This document shows, in pieces, positions 49,038 through 57,476 of a stretch of 64,000 nt of DNA. Positions within the stretch are counted from its first letter, which is position 1; the number at the start of each line of letters is the position of its first letter. This stretch comes from BAIKAL-G1 sp943369525 (GTDB lineage: Bacteria > Cyanobacteriota > Cyanobacteriia > PCC-6307 > Cyanobiaceae). The stretch spans positions 1 through 64,000 of the forward strand of contig CALRNL020000009.1 of the NCBI GenBank assembly GCA_943369525.1, written 5' to 3'. Under the pieces are notes generated by a model. That model had not been told where the DNA came from and did no database searches. It was given only the letters and a program-made list of their open reading frames with translations. Position numbers and translations under genes: made by a program.

Positions 49038-49601
49038 TCATCGGGAATAGGTGATCTCGCTATTGAGCTCGTTGAACTCGTTGTTGTTACTGGTGCCTTC
49101 CCCCTGGGGCTTCAGGCCGGTGGCGAGGCTGAGGGCAGCATTGATGTCGTCGATGTTGATGGCGCCGCTGGCATCAAAAACCACCGTCCCCTGGGCATCG
49201 AACACCACCACCTGGGGGATGGAGCCCTTCCAGTAATGGGCGGGGTCGGTGGGGCCGCCATCGCCCCGGTTCTGGACCAGATCGCTTTCCACCAGGATCA
49301 GCTCGGCGCTGCGCAGCCAGAGGCGCTGCAGTTCGTTGAACACTGGCGCGAATCGCTTGCTGTCGGCGCTGTCATCGAGGTAGAAGCCCAGCACGGTGAC
49401 CCGGTGATCCCTTAGGGAATCGGCCAGGCTGTTACGGGGGGGCACCAGGGAGCCATTGCCGGCATAGAGGGCGTAAATGTTGCCGTCGTAGCTGTTGGTG
49501 TCCCGGGCCGCCCAAGCGGCTGAGCCCCCCGGCCCCGGCAGGATCCATGTCAGGCAGAGCAGCAGACCCAAGAGCAACGGGCGGGCCGGGGAGCGGAGCA
49601 T
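49038..49601 (-). CDS. Thioredoxin-like exported (thylakoid) protein
   Basis: The 187-aa protein has a signal peptide LLLGLLLCLTWILPGPGGSA, cut near AWAA. The mature part contains RDTNSYDGNIYALYAGNGSL, VTVLGFYLDDSADSKRFAPV, and IPQVVVFDAQGTVVFDASGA with the cis-Pro of thioredoxin folds. The CxxC active site is absent, so it is not a redox enzyme. Homologues in Synechococcus are commonly labelled as thylakoid photosystem I accumulation factors. The ATG at 49601 fits the signal peptide. Confidence 0.78.
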   Translation of the reverse strand: MLRSPARPLLLGLLLCLTWILPGPGGSAAWAARDTNSYDGNIYALYAGNGSLVPPRNSLADSLRDHRVTVLGFYLDDSADSKRFAPVFNELQRLWLRSAELILVESDLVQNRGDGGPTDPAHYWKGSIPQVVVFDAQGTVVFDASGAINIDDINAALSLATGLKPQGEGTSNNNEFNELNSEITYSR

Positions 49602-49605
49602 GCAG

Positions 49606-49647
49606 GGAGCCGGATCGAGGGAGCCGGGACGAGGGAGCCTGGACGAT
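49606..49647. repeat. 14-base tandem repeat in the leader of the thioredoxin-like gene
   Basis: GGAGCCGGATCGAG, GGAGCCGGGACGAG and GGAGCCTGGACGAT follow each other directly at 49606, 49620 and 49634. They lie immediately 5' of the start codon on the minus strand. Confidence 0.82.
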
Positions 49648-49714
49648 GGCGCCATTGTGGCCCTCAGCCTTGAAGGGGGCCCATTCGGGCCTGGGAACCC
49701 CCGGCACCGGCTTC

Positions 49715-51427
49715 CTAGCTGCGCCCCAGGCTGCGGCCCATGCCCTGGAGGATGCCGCGGCCAACCAGGCCGATGGCCCGGCCGATCACTTGGGTGAGCA
49801 GCAGGCCCACCAGGTCGCCGGTGCGGCGGATCAGGCCATGGAGCTGGGGCGCGATCGCATCCCGGCTTTCCAGGGCCAGGGTCACCAGCTGCTGCAACCA
49901 GCCCAGTCGCCTCAATTCCTGGTCCCGGGGTTCGGTTAGCACGAAGGGGGTGATTGCTCCGCCCTGGAGGCGGTAGAGCAGCCGCCGGCTCTCATAGAGC
50001 TGGATCGGACGCTCGAACCAGCCGCTCCAGCGTTGCTGGGCGTTGAGCTGGTTCCGCAGCCGCTCGAGATTGCGGGTGGCGAGCAGGTCGTCACTTAGTA
50101 GGTAGCGGCGCAACTCGGGCCAGGTGCTGCAGCTGGCCAGCAGTTCGGCGCTGATCAGTTCTGCCGTGCGGATCAGCCAGTTGCTGATCAGGGCCTCTAA
50201 CTGCAACAGGGCCGGGGGTTCGTCTGGGGCCAGGAGTTGGCCATTGACCAGCAGGGGCTGGGCCTGGACCAGGGCCTGCAGCATCGGTAGGGGCGAGGGC
50301 AGTTCGGGATCGTCGAGTTCGAAATCGCCCTCCTTGGCCAGGGTGATCGCCACGGGTAGCAGGCTGCCCTCCTGGGGCAACTGCACGTAGGGGCCGGCCA
50401 TGGCGGTAATGGCCAGGCGCCGGAGTTCTGGTTGGAGTTGCTGCCAGCGCTCGGCCAGCTCCTCGCCCCGCAGCCGCTCGTGACGTAGGCGGGTGAGTAG
50501 CAGGTCCAGGTGGCTCAACAGGGCCAGCAGCAGGTCGCGGCGATGGTGGGGGGCTAGCCCTTCGAAGGCGAGCAGGTGACCACTGTTGTTGCGGAGGCCG
50601 ACTTCGGCGGCCTGGTCGAGCCGCTGGCGGATCGCCAGCCACACCCCCGAGGCCGTGCGGTCCCGCAGGGTGATGGCGGTGGTGCTGGGGCCTTCGCTGC
50701 CGGTGCCGAAGCCGCTGCTGCCCCAGGCCCCTGGCCCGGCTAGCTCCAGGCCACCGGCTTCAGATGCTCCTGAAGCGGCGCTGCCCCAGGCCAGGCTGAG
50801 CGGGCCCCAAAGCCAAAGCAACAGGGCCCGGGCGGCGGCCAGTTCGCGCAGCCGGCCCAGCAGGAGCAGCTCGCTCAGGCTGTGGGGATCGGCCAGGTCC
50901 AGCCATTGGCGGCAGCGGGCCTGCTCCAGTTGGATCTGTTGCAGCCCCGTTAGCAGGAGCCCTTGGCCCAGGCCCAGGGGGGGGGCCTCGCTAGCCCTGC
51001 CCTGGTTGGGCTGCAGATCGATCACCCGCCCGCCCGCCAGCAAGGTGGCCACGGCCTGGCGCACGGTCTCGGCTTCCGGCTGTTGCAGCAGGCCGGCGGC
51101 GGGCAGGCCCAGCAGAAAATCGCCGCCGTAGGCGTTAGCGCCGCCGATCAACAGCATCACCGGCTGGGGATGCCAACGCTCCATCAGCAGGCTCAGTTCC
51201 CGGGCCAGGGTTGGGGCTGGCAGGGCTTGGCCCGGCGACCAAATCACCAGATCGGGGCGACCGTCCAGGTCCCCCGCGCCGCAGGCCAGCCGGTAGGGAC
51301 CGGGGCTGCCAACCGGGTCTCCGTCTGGGGCTGCTGCTTCGCCCAAAAGCCGCACCAGCCCTTCCCGTAGCAGCGGTTCTGCCAATACCAACAATTGGGG
51401 AAGCTGCTTGGCCTGGCTCGTGGTCAC
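49715..51427 (-). CDS. DUF3685 protein with receiver-like N-terminal domain
   Basis: The 570-aa protein begins with LPQLLVLAEPLLREGLVRLL and PDLVIWSPGQALPA, then PVMLLIGGANAYGGDFLLGL. This looks like a response-regulator receiver fold, but the phosphorylated Asp is replaced, so it is a pseudo-receiver. The rest is the DUF3685 region, helical and Leu-rich, ending in LLLTQVIGRAIGLVGRGILQ. The family is cyanobacterial and uncharacterised. GTG at 51427 is the start. The gene is among the largest here and stands alone. Confidence 0.78.
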   Translation of the reverse strand: MTTSQAKQLPQLLVLAEPLLREGLVRLLGEAAAPDGDPVGSPGPYRLACGAGDLDGRPDLVIWSPGQALPAPTLARELSLLMERWHPQPVMLLIGGANAYGGDFLLGLPAAGLLQQPEAETVRQAVATLLAGGRVIDLQPNQGRASEAPPLGLGQGLLLTGLQQIQLEQARCRQWLDLADPHSLSELLLLGRLRELAAARALLLWLWGPLSLAWGSAASGASEAGGLELAGPGAWGSSGFGTGSEGPSTTAITLRDRTASGVWLAIRQRLDQAAEVGLRNNSGHLLAFEGLAPHHRRDLLLALLSHLDLLLTRLRHERLRGEELAERWQQLQPELRRLAITAMAGPYVQLPQEGSLLPVAITLAKEGDFELDDPELPSPLPMLQALVQAQPLLVNGQLLAPDEPPALLQLEALISNWLIRTAELISAELLASCSTWPELRRYLLSDDLLATRNLERLRNQLNAQQRWSGWFERPIQLYESRRLLYRLQGGAITPFVLTEPRDQELRRLGWLQQLVTLALESRDAIAPQLHGLIRRTGDLVGLLLTQVIGRAIGLVGRGILQGMGRSLGRS

Positions 51428-51569
51428 AGGGGCTGCTCAAGTGGGGCCAAACCTACCGAGGCCGGCTGCATCATTCCAGCTGCAGGCAGGGCTGGGTTTT
51501 CAAGGTACGGGAGGACCGGATGGGCAGAGGTTGGAATAACTAGGGCCCGCTGCTGCGGGGCGGGGTCTT

Positions 51570-52085
51570 TCAGCGGCGGTGGCCGGTGAGTTGCAAGGTG
51601 TAGGACTCGATCTCAAAGCCCGTCAGCGCCTCGATGCGGGCGATGAGATCGGCGGGAAGGTGGATGTCCAGGTCCAAGATTGCGCCCGAGTCACTGCAGG
51701 TGAGATGGCTGTGGGGATCGCTCCGGTAGCCGTAAAGGCGACCGCTAGCGCGATCAAGGCATTCGATCACCCCAGCCGATTGCAGGGCTTCCAGGTTTTG
51801 ATACACCGAGGTATGGCCGATGGCCCGGCCTTCGGCATTGAGCTGCTCGAAGATGTCGCGGGCACTCAGGTGGTCCTGGCTGTCCCAGAGCAGGGAGAGC
51901 ACCATCTTGCGTTGGCGGCTCAGGCGCATGCCCAGGTCGCGGCACCGGAGATAGGCGTCGTCGACGCTCCGGGGACCCTCCTTGGGGCTGGGAAGCAACT
52001 GGGCCTGGATCGCCCCTGCGCCGTTGTCAGCGGCCACGCCTGCCTGGTGGGACGCTGGCTTGCTCGCGGGCACCGGGGTCGTCAA
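51570..52085 (-). CDS. Fur family regulator (PerR/FurC-like)
   Basis: The 171-aa protein has the winged helix RDLGMRLSRQRKMVLSLLWD, HLSARDIFEQLNAEGRAIGH and TSVYQNLEALQSAGVIECLD. The dimerisation domain has YRSDPHSHLTCSDSGAILDL. It lacks the CxxC structural zinc site of classical Fur and Zur, as is known for cyanobacterial PerR/FurC and some paralogues. The 45-aa N-terminal extension is Ala/Gly-rich. An A+T-rich promoter-like stretch lies just upstream (52088-52108). The metal or peroxide it senses is not clear. Confidence 0.85.
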   Translation of the reverse strand: MTTPVPASKPASHQAGVAADNGAGAIQAQLLPSPKEGPRSVDDAYLRCRDLGMRLSRQRKMVLSLLWDSQDHLSARDIFEQLNAEGRAIGHTSVYQNLEALQSAGVIECLDRASGRLYGYRSDPHSHLTCSDSGAILDLDIHLPADLIARIEALTGFEIESYTLQLTGHRR

Positions 52086-52094
52086 AAGATCTTC

Positions 52095-52865
52095 CTATGT
52101 TATAGACCCATTCCCGAAGCCAGGGGGGTCTTGCCAGCGGGCGGGACCAATCGCTTGCAGGGCCTCGGCCAGGTCGACCTGGTGGTCATAGAGCGCCCGG
52201 CCGACGATCACGCCCGCCACCCCCAGGGGCACCAGGGAGAGCAGGGACAGCAGGTCGGCCAAGCTGCCGATCCCCCCTGACGCGATCACCGGAATCGAGC
52301 TGGCCTGGGCCACGGCCCGCAGGGAGTCCAGGTTGGGGCCGGCCAGGGTGCCGTCGGTGGCGATGTCGGTGCTGATGATCGCGGCCACGCCGCTTCCCTC
52401 GAAACTGGCCGCCAGGGCCGTGGCTTCCAAGGGGCTTTCGTCAATCCAGCCCCGGGTCGCCACCCGCCCCGCTTTGGCATCGATGCCGACGATGATCCGG
52501 CCGGGATGGCGGCTGGCCAGCTGGCGCACCAGCTCGGGCTGCTCCACGGCCACGGTGCCGAGGATGACCCGATCGAGGCCAAAGGCCAGCAGCTCCTCGG
52601 CCCGCTCCAGCGTGCGCACGCCGCCACCTAGCTGCACCGGGATGGCGAGGGCTGTGGTGATCGCCTTCACCACCAGGTCGTTGGTCGGCTCGCCCGTGCG
52701 GGCGCCATCGAGGTCGACCAGGTGCAACCTGCTGGCCCCCTGGCGTTGCCACTCCAGGGCCTGGGCCACGGGGTCATCGCTGAAGCGGGTCACCTGGCCG
52801 TAGTCGCCCTGGTGTAGGCGCACGCACTGGCCCCCCAGCAAATCAATGGCGGGAATGATCTCCAT
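52095..52865 (-). CDS. hisA: HisA, ProFAR isomerase
   Basis: HisA isomerises the aminoaldose ProFAR to the aminoketose PRFAR in histidine synthesis. The 256-aa TIM barrel begins MEIIPAIDLLGGQCVRLHQG with the catalytic Asp, and has LHLVDLDGARTGEPTN, IPVQLGGGVRTLERAEELLA and the second Asp in IISTDIATDGTLAGPNLDSL. IPVIASGGIGSLADL follows. It is a single gene, with Fur just downstream on the same strand (9 bases). Confidence 0.96.
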   Translation of the reverse strand: MEIIPAIDLLGGQCVRLHQGDYGQVTRFSDDPVAQALEWQRQGASRLHLVDLDGARTGEPTNDLVVKAITTALAIPVQLGGGVRTLERAEELLAFGLDRVILGTVAVEQPELVRQLASRHPGRIIVGIDAKAGRVATRGWIDESPLEATALAASFEGSGVAAIISTDIATDGTLAGPNLDSLRAVAQASSIPVIASGGIGSLADLLSLLSLVPLGVAGVIVGRALYDHQVDLAEALQAIGPARWQDPPGFGNGSIT

Positions 52866-52954
52866 GGAGGGGGGAGTCGGGTCGCTTTCGCCATCTTGGC
52901 CGCCGGCCTGGGCGGCCAGCCGGGTTTGAATGGCGCCAGTTTTGGGCTGGCGCG

Positions 52955-53872
52955 GTGCGGATTTTGGTGATGGGCGGCACCCGATTTGTCGGCAAGCCCC
53001 TGGTGGCCCAGCTGCTGGCCGCAGGCCACAGCCTCAGCCTGTTTACCCGCGGCCGCCAGCCCCTGCCCGAGGGCGTTGAAGCCATCCAGGGCGATCGCAC
53101 CACGGCCGAGGGCCTGGGCCTGCTCGCGGGCCGCTCCTTTGACGTGATCATCGACAGTTCCGGCCGCAGCCTCGCTGAAAGCCGGGCCGTGGTCGAGCAG
53201 ACCGGCGCCCCCAGCCACCGCTTCATCTACGTGAGTTCCGCCGGGGTCTACGCCGATAGCGAGCTCTGGCCCCTAGACGAGGACGCCCCGATCGATCCGG
53301 CCAGCCGCCACGCCGGCAAGGCGGAAACGGAGGCCTGGTTGCGGGCCGAAGCGATCCCCTTCACCAGCTTCCGGCCCACCTACATCATTGGCGCCGGCAA
53401 CTACAACCCGGTGGAGCGCTGGTTCTTTGATCGCATCGTCCATGGCCGGCCCGTGCCCCTGCCCGGTGATGGCACCACGATCACCCAGCTGGGCCATGTC
53501 GATGACCTGGCTAGCGCCATGGCCGCCAGCATCGGCGTCGAGGCGGCCGCCAACCGCATCTACAACTGCAGTGGCGACCAGGGCGTTACCTTCCGAGGCC
53601 TGGTGGCGGCCGCGGCGGTGGCCTGCGGCAAGGATCCGGCCAGCGTCGAGATCCGTTCCTTCGATCCTTCCCGTCTCGATCCCAAGGCCCGCAAGGCCTT
53701 TCCGTTGCGCCTGGCCCATTTCCTCACCGATATCGATCGGCTGAAGCGGGAACTGGCCTGGCAACCCCGCTTTGACCTGGGCCGCAGCCTGGCCGATTCC
53801 TATGGCAACGACTACGCCCTACGCCCCCCCGGCAGCCCGGATTTCAGTGGTGACGAGGCCTTACTCGCTTAG
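52955..53872 (+). CDS. NAD-dependent epimerase-like protein, CSP41 homologue
   Basis: The 305-aa protein is an extended SDR with ILVMGGTRFVGKPLVAQLLA, a loop with TRGRQPLPEGVEAIQGDRT, the FIYVSSAGVYADSELWPLDE segment and TSFRPTYIIGAGNYNPVERW. In plants the related CSP41 proteins bind chloroplast RNA and ribosomes. The classic YxxxK is replaced by a HAGKAETEAWL segment, so sugar epimerase activity is doubtful. Start is GTG at 52955. It is divergent from hisA. Confidence 0.85.
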   Translation: MRILVMGGTRFVGKPLVAQLLAAGHSLSLFTRGRQPLPEGVEAIQGDRTTAEGLGLLAGRSFDVIIDSSGRSLAESRAVVEQTGAPSHRFIYVSSAGVYADSELWPLDEDAPIDPASRHAGKAETEAWLRAEAIPFTSFRPTYIIGAGNYNPVERWFFDRIVHGRPVPLPGDGTTITQLGHVDDLASAMAASIGVEAAANRIYNCSGDQGVTFRGLVAAAAVACGKDPASVEIRSFDPSRLDPKARKAFPLRLAHFLTDIDRLKRELAWQPRFDLGRSLADSYGNDYALRPPGSPDFSGDEALLA

Positions 53873-53898
53873 TCTTTATTCGCCTAGGCAATGCTGGC

Positions 53899-54465
53899 CT
53901 AGGGATTGCTGGGATCGGCAGCGGCCCGCAGGTAACCCAGGGCCGAGGTGAGGGCCAGCAGCAAGGAGGGCCAGAACAGCAGGAAGCCACCCCAATGGAG
54001 CCAGTCCACCAGGCCAATCCCGGCGGGGGTACCCAGGCGCCAATCGCAAGGCCACAGCAGCAGGAGCAGGGAGGCGAATTGGAGGATCGTCTTGGCCTTG
54101 CCGGCCCTTGAGGCGGGACCCCCACTGCCCTGGCCGGCGCGCCAGCCAGAAATCAATAGCTCGCGGGCCAGTAGCAGCCACACGGCCCAAAGGGGCAGGA
54201 GCCCGGTGGCCCCCAGCCAGAGCAGGGGGGCACTGATCAGGATCTTGTCGGTGAGCGGATCGAGCCGGGCCCCCCAGATCGAGCCGCCGCCGCTGCGCCG
54301 GGCAAGCCAGCCATCGGCCGCATCGCTGAGGCCCCCAAGCAGCAACAGCAGCCAGGCCAGGGCTTCGGCGCCGTTCGCCAGGGCGAGCAGCAGCGGCAGG
54401 CCGAGCACGGCCCGCCCCAGGGTGAGGCCATCGGCGAGCTGGCGGGCGCGAATCGGGGCAGCCAT
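53899..54465 (-). CDS. pgsA: CDP-alcohol phosphatidyltransferase (PgsA-like)
   Basis: PgsA makes phosphatidylglycerophosphate from CDP-diacylglycerol and glycerol-3-phosphate for phosphatidylglycerol, essential in photosystems. The 188-aa protein has the signature DAADGWLARRSGGGSIWGAR followed by LDPLTDK, with all conserved Asp and Gly residues. Several membrane helices follow, for example LLWLGATGLLPLWAVWLLLA and WGGFLLFWPSLLLALTS. The ATG at 54465 gives normal size. The gene faces a CBS protein gene, 84 bases away. Confidence 0.92.
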   Translation of the reverse strand: MAAPIRARQLADGLTLGRAVLGLPLLLALANGAEALAWLLLLLGGLSDAADGWLARRSGGGSIWGARLDPLTDKILISAPLLWLGATGLLPLWAVWLLLARELLISGWRAGQGSGGPASRAGKAKTILQFASLLLLLWPCDWRLGTPAGIGLVDWLHWGGFLLFWPSLLLALTSALGYLRAAADPSNP

Positions 54466-54549
54466 CCAAATGCTCCACTCTTGGGGCCAATCCTCGCCGC
54501 CGGCAAGCCTCTCCCCTGCGGGCACAATGGCGGGAACCGATCCCGATCC

Positions 54550-55014
54550 ATGGTTGTGGCCCAGCGCGTCGCCGATGTGATGTCAACGCCGGTGATCAGC
54601 GTGCGCACGGACACGCCCCTGCAGGAGGCGGTGCAATTGATGAGCCAGCACCACTTCAGTGGCCTGCCCGTGCTCGATGCCAGTGGCGCCCTGGTGGGCG
54701 AACTGAGCGAGCAGGACCTGATGGTGCGCGAGAGCGGCTTTGACCCCGGCCCCTACGTGATGCTGCTCGATGCCGTCATCTACCTCCGCAATCCCCTGCA
54801 GTGGGACAAGGAGGTCCACCAGGTCCTTGGCAACAGCGTCGCTGAGGTGATGGGCGGCAAGCCCCATAGCTGCGGCAGCGAGTTGGGCCTGCCTGCCGCC
54901 GCCAAGCAACTGCACGACAAGAGTGTGCAGCGGCTATTTGTGCTCGATGGCACCAATCTGGTGGGCGTGTTGACCCGCGGCGATGTGGTGCGGGCCCTGG
55001 CCGCGGCCGGCTGA
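54550..55014 (+). CDS. CBS-domain pair protein
   Basis: The 154-aa protein starts VAQRVADVMSTPVISVRTDT and is made of two CBS repeats: QHHFSGLPVLDASGALVGEL and HDKSVQRLFVLDGTNLVGVL. The linker includes SAEV-like VAEVMGGKPHS. CBS pairs bind adenosine nucleotides. Related small cyanobacterial and plant chloroplast CBS proteins (CBSX) regulate thioredoxins, so an energy-sensing role is plausible but unproven. Confidence 0.9.
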   Translation: MVVAQRVADVMSTPVISVRTDTPLQEAVQLMSQHHFSGLPVLDASGALVGELSEQDLMVRESGFDPGPYVMLLDAVIYLRNPLQWDKEVHQVLGNSVAEVMGGKPHSCGSELGLPAAAKQLHDKSVQRLFVLDGTNLVGVLTRGDVVRALAAAG

Positions 55015-55105
55015 GCCTCCAGGCCCCCCGTAGACGCGTCCGTGGAAGTCCAGCGGGGGCTAGCCAGGCAGGGCTGAAGTTCTCCGAGCGCCTGAAATCC
55101 GCCCC

Positions 55106-56614
55106 TCAGCGCAGGGGCGGGGGCGGCAACAGGGGCGGGGGCGGCACCAGGGGTGCCGCTGCAGGCATCTCGCTGGTGGTGGCGCCGCCCGGGATGGCTG
55201 GGGGCTCCTGGGGACCAGTCGAGCCGGGGGGCCTGGTGTCGCTGGGCCGCTCCTGGTTGCCCAGCCCATCGCCTGGGCTGGGGGCACAATCGGCGCCCTG
55301 GCAGGGGGCTTTCGGGCCCGGCACCTCCTTGGGCAGGGTTTGGCCTTCTTCCAGCAACACCGGCGCCGGCAGGTCCGGGGCCAGGGGCGTGGCCCTGGGG
55401 GAGGAGGGTTGGCCCCCCTGCTGCAACTGGCGCAGGGCAAAGGGATCGGCGGTAATCGGTGGTTCGCGCAGGGGGGCGCCTTGGGCCGGGCGCTGGGGAC
55501 CCTGTCGGCCGCCACGGGGGGCCCAGATCATGCGGGCAATCGGCTCCACCCCCTGCTCCATCAAGCGGTTGAAGCCCGCCAGGGCCCGATCGAGGATTTG
55601 GCTGCCCAGGGTTTTGCCGCACTGCCAGGGGTTGGGGCAGCCCCTCTCCTCCAGGTGGGGGTTGAGGTTGGCGAGTAGGGAGCCCTGCAGGGGCTCGGAC
55701 CGTTCACTCAGCCGCAGCATGTAGGGCACGTGCACAAAACTGGTGGCGCCGCCACTGATCCAGTTGGCATCGTCGTCATTGAAGCCCTTGACCCCGGGGA
55801 TAATGAAGCGGCTTTTGGAGGCATGGTCGGGCAGGTAGGCCGCCAGCAAGCCCCGTTCTCTCGCCAGGGCGCGGGTCTGCTCCAGGGTCAGGCCATCGCG
55901 GCTCATCAACACTTCCAGGCGCCCATCGGAGCGCAGGCCGATGACCATGCGAATCCGCGGCAGAAAATAGCGAATCTGCTGGCCCATGCTGATGCTGTAG
56001 GCGCCCTTATAGGCCGCTGGCGGCGCCTCTAGGTCGTTGTAAATGCTATGGAGTCCGCCGATGAAGGTGTCATAAAGGCTGGCCCGTTTCGGCGTTAATT
56101 CGCCGTAGCCAAAGTCCACATGGCCGTCATGGCGAATCCCCACATAGGCCCGTTGCCGGGCGGCTGTGCGGTTGATGCCCCGCCAGACCTGATCGCCCAG
56201 CTTGATATCCCCCAACGGCACGGTGGTTTCCTGGCCGTTGTGATTGACGTGGCGCTCATACATCGGCCCGGACACATAGGCCAGGGCGGTGGGATCGCGG
56301 TAGGCCTCCTGTTCCCGGTCCCAGCCCTCGAGCAGGCCGATTCGCACCTTGCGCGGATCAAAATCCAGGGCAAACACGTCCCCATCCGGCAGATAGCGGA
56401 AGGGTTTGCCGAGGGGGCTGGCCTGCTGCTTCTGGCTGTTGGGTGAGGGCCGTGGTGGCAGGGGGGGCGCAATCGCCACCAGGGCCACCAGGGTGCCCAA
56501 GGGGATCGCAATGGCCAGCCAGCGTTTGCGTTGATAGTGGGGTCGCTTCAGGCGGGAGGGCCTGGCCTGGGAACTCTCCAAGAACTGACGACCCGCGGCC
56601 CGAAGATGCGGCAT
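55106..56614 (-). CDS. Membrane-anchored NAGPA-like (phosphodiester glycosidase-like) protein
   Basis: The 502-aa protein has a basic start and one helix, LAIAIPLGTLVALVAIAPPL. An exported domain follows with DPTALAYVSGPMYERHVNHN, GDIKLGDQVWRGINRTAARQ, and RMVIGLRSDGRLEVLMSRDG then LTLEQTRALARERGLLAA. This order resembles the NAGPA fold. The usual LDGGGSS motif is replaced by YLPDHASKSRFI and GGATSFVHVP, so activity is uncertain. The last 130 residues are Pro/Gly-rich and end in PPPPLLPPPPLR, encoded by an 18-base repeat. Such tails often cross the periplasm. Confidence 0.7.
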   Translation of the reverse strand: MPHLRAAGRQFLESSQARPSRLKRPHYQRKRWLAIAIPLGTLVALVAIAPPLPPRPSPNSQKQQASPLGKPFRYLPDGDVFALDFDPRKVRIGLLEGWDREQEAYRDPTALAYVSGPMYERHVNHNGQETTVPLGDIKLGDQVWRGINRTAARQRAYVGIRHDGHVDFGYGELTPKRASLYDTFIGGLHSIYNDLEAPPAAYKGAYSISMGQQIRYFLPRIRMVIGLRSDGRLEVLMSRDGLTLEQTRALARERGLLAAYLPDHASKSRFIIPGVKGFNDDDANWISGGATSFVHVPYMLRLSERSEPLQGSLLANLNPHLEERGCPNPWQCGKTLGSQILDRALAGFNRLMEQGVEPIARMIWAPRGGRQGPQRPAQGAPLREPPITADPFALRQLQQGGQPSSPRATPLAPDLPAPVLLEEGQTLPKEVPGPKAPCQGADCAPSPGDGLGNQERPSDTRPPGSTGPQEPPAIPGGATTSEMPAAAPLVPPPPLLPPPPLR

Positions 56615-56695
56615 AACGCTGGTCGTCGGGGGGGCCTCCCGTCAAGGGACCCGGTTTGGCCGTGCCCCCTAGGAAGCCCGGAGTAGCCCAATTCG

Positions 56696-57283
56696 TCAAC
56701 CCGCTGCCATGGCCTGCTGGTAGGCGGGACGCTCCTGGGTGAGGCGGATCGTGGCTTCCACGGCCGGCCAGGGGGAAAGATCGATCTGGGGAAAGAAAAT
56801 CGGCAGGTAGGCCAGGTGCGCATTGATGGCACAATCGGCCACGCCCCAGGCACCACCGCTGATCGATCCGCCCGGCACCAGCAATGGGTTCAGCACGCCC
56901 AATAGGCGGGGAAATTCCGTCTCCCGTTGGCTCGGGTTAAACAGGGCCGTGGCCAGGGTGGCATTGGCAAACAGCAGCCACTGCTGGGCCACCGCCCTTT
57001 CGGCAGCGTTGGTGAGCTCCTGGCCATGGCGCTCGGCCAGATAGAGCAGGATCGCGCCACTTTCAAACAGGCGCAGTTCGCCGCCCGGCAGGGCCGGATC
57101 CCTGTCGATCAGGGCCGGCACCTTGCCAAAGGGATTGATCGCCAGAAAGGGATCCTGCTGGTGTTCCTTGGCGCCCATGTCCAGCAGTTGCCAGTCGTAG
57201 GCAATTCCTTTTTCGGCCATGTACCAGCGGGGCATCGAGGCACGGCTGCGCAGGCCGCCATAGAGGGTGAGGCCCATGGCCAA
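56696..57283 (-). CDS. Glutathione S-transferase family protein
   Basis: The 195-aa protein has an N-terminal thioredoxin-like domain, TLYGGLRSRASMPRWYMAEK and INPFGKVPALID, with ESGAILLYLAERHG that binds glutathione. The helical C-terminal domain shows GGAWGVADCAINAHLAYLP, with the N-capping box Asp. The catalytic Ser or Cys position near RSRASM fits the plastid-type Ser/Cys GST group. It is divergent from the AAA-polyferredoxin gene by about 190 bases. Confidence 0.88.
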   Translation of the reverse strand: MAMGLTLYGGLRSRASMPRWYMAEKGIAYDWQLLDMGAKEHQQDPFLAINPFGKVPALIDRDPALPGGELRLFESGAILLYLAERHGQELTNAAERAVAQQWLLFANATLATALFNPSQRETEFPRLLGVLNPLLVPGGSISGGAWGVADCAINAHLAYLPIFFPQIDLSPWPAVEATIRLTQERPAYQQAMAAG

Positions 57284-57476
57284 GGGGTGCGGGGTCTCCC
57301 CATCATCCAGCCCGTCATCGCCTGGGCCCTTGGAGTCCCCCCGGTGTTGGGTCTGCCTGCGAGGTTCGGGCTGCCGCCGGAGCTAACACGGAACGCCCGG
57401 TCTGTCGATTGCTGGGTTGCAAGCCAGGTCGGCTGGCCGTTTTGGCGGCCGGTCCTTGGGGTTTTTCCAGCCAAGA

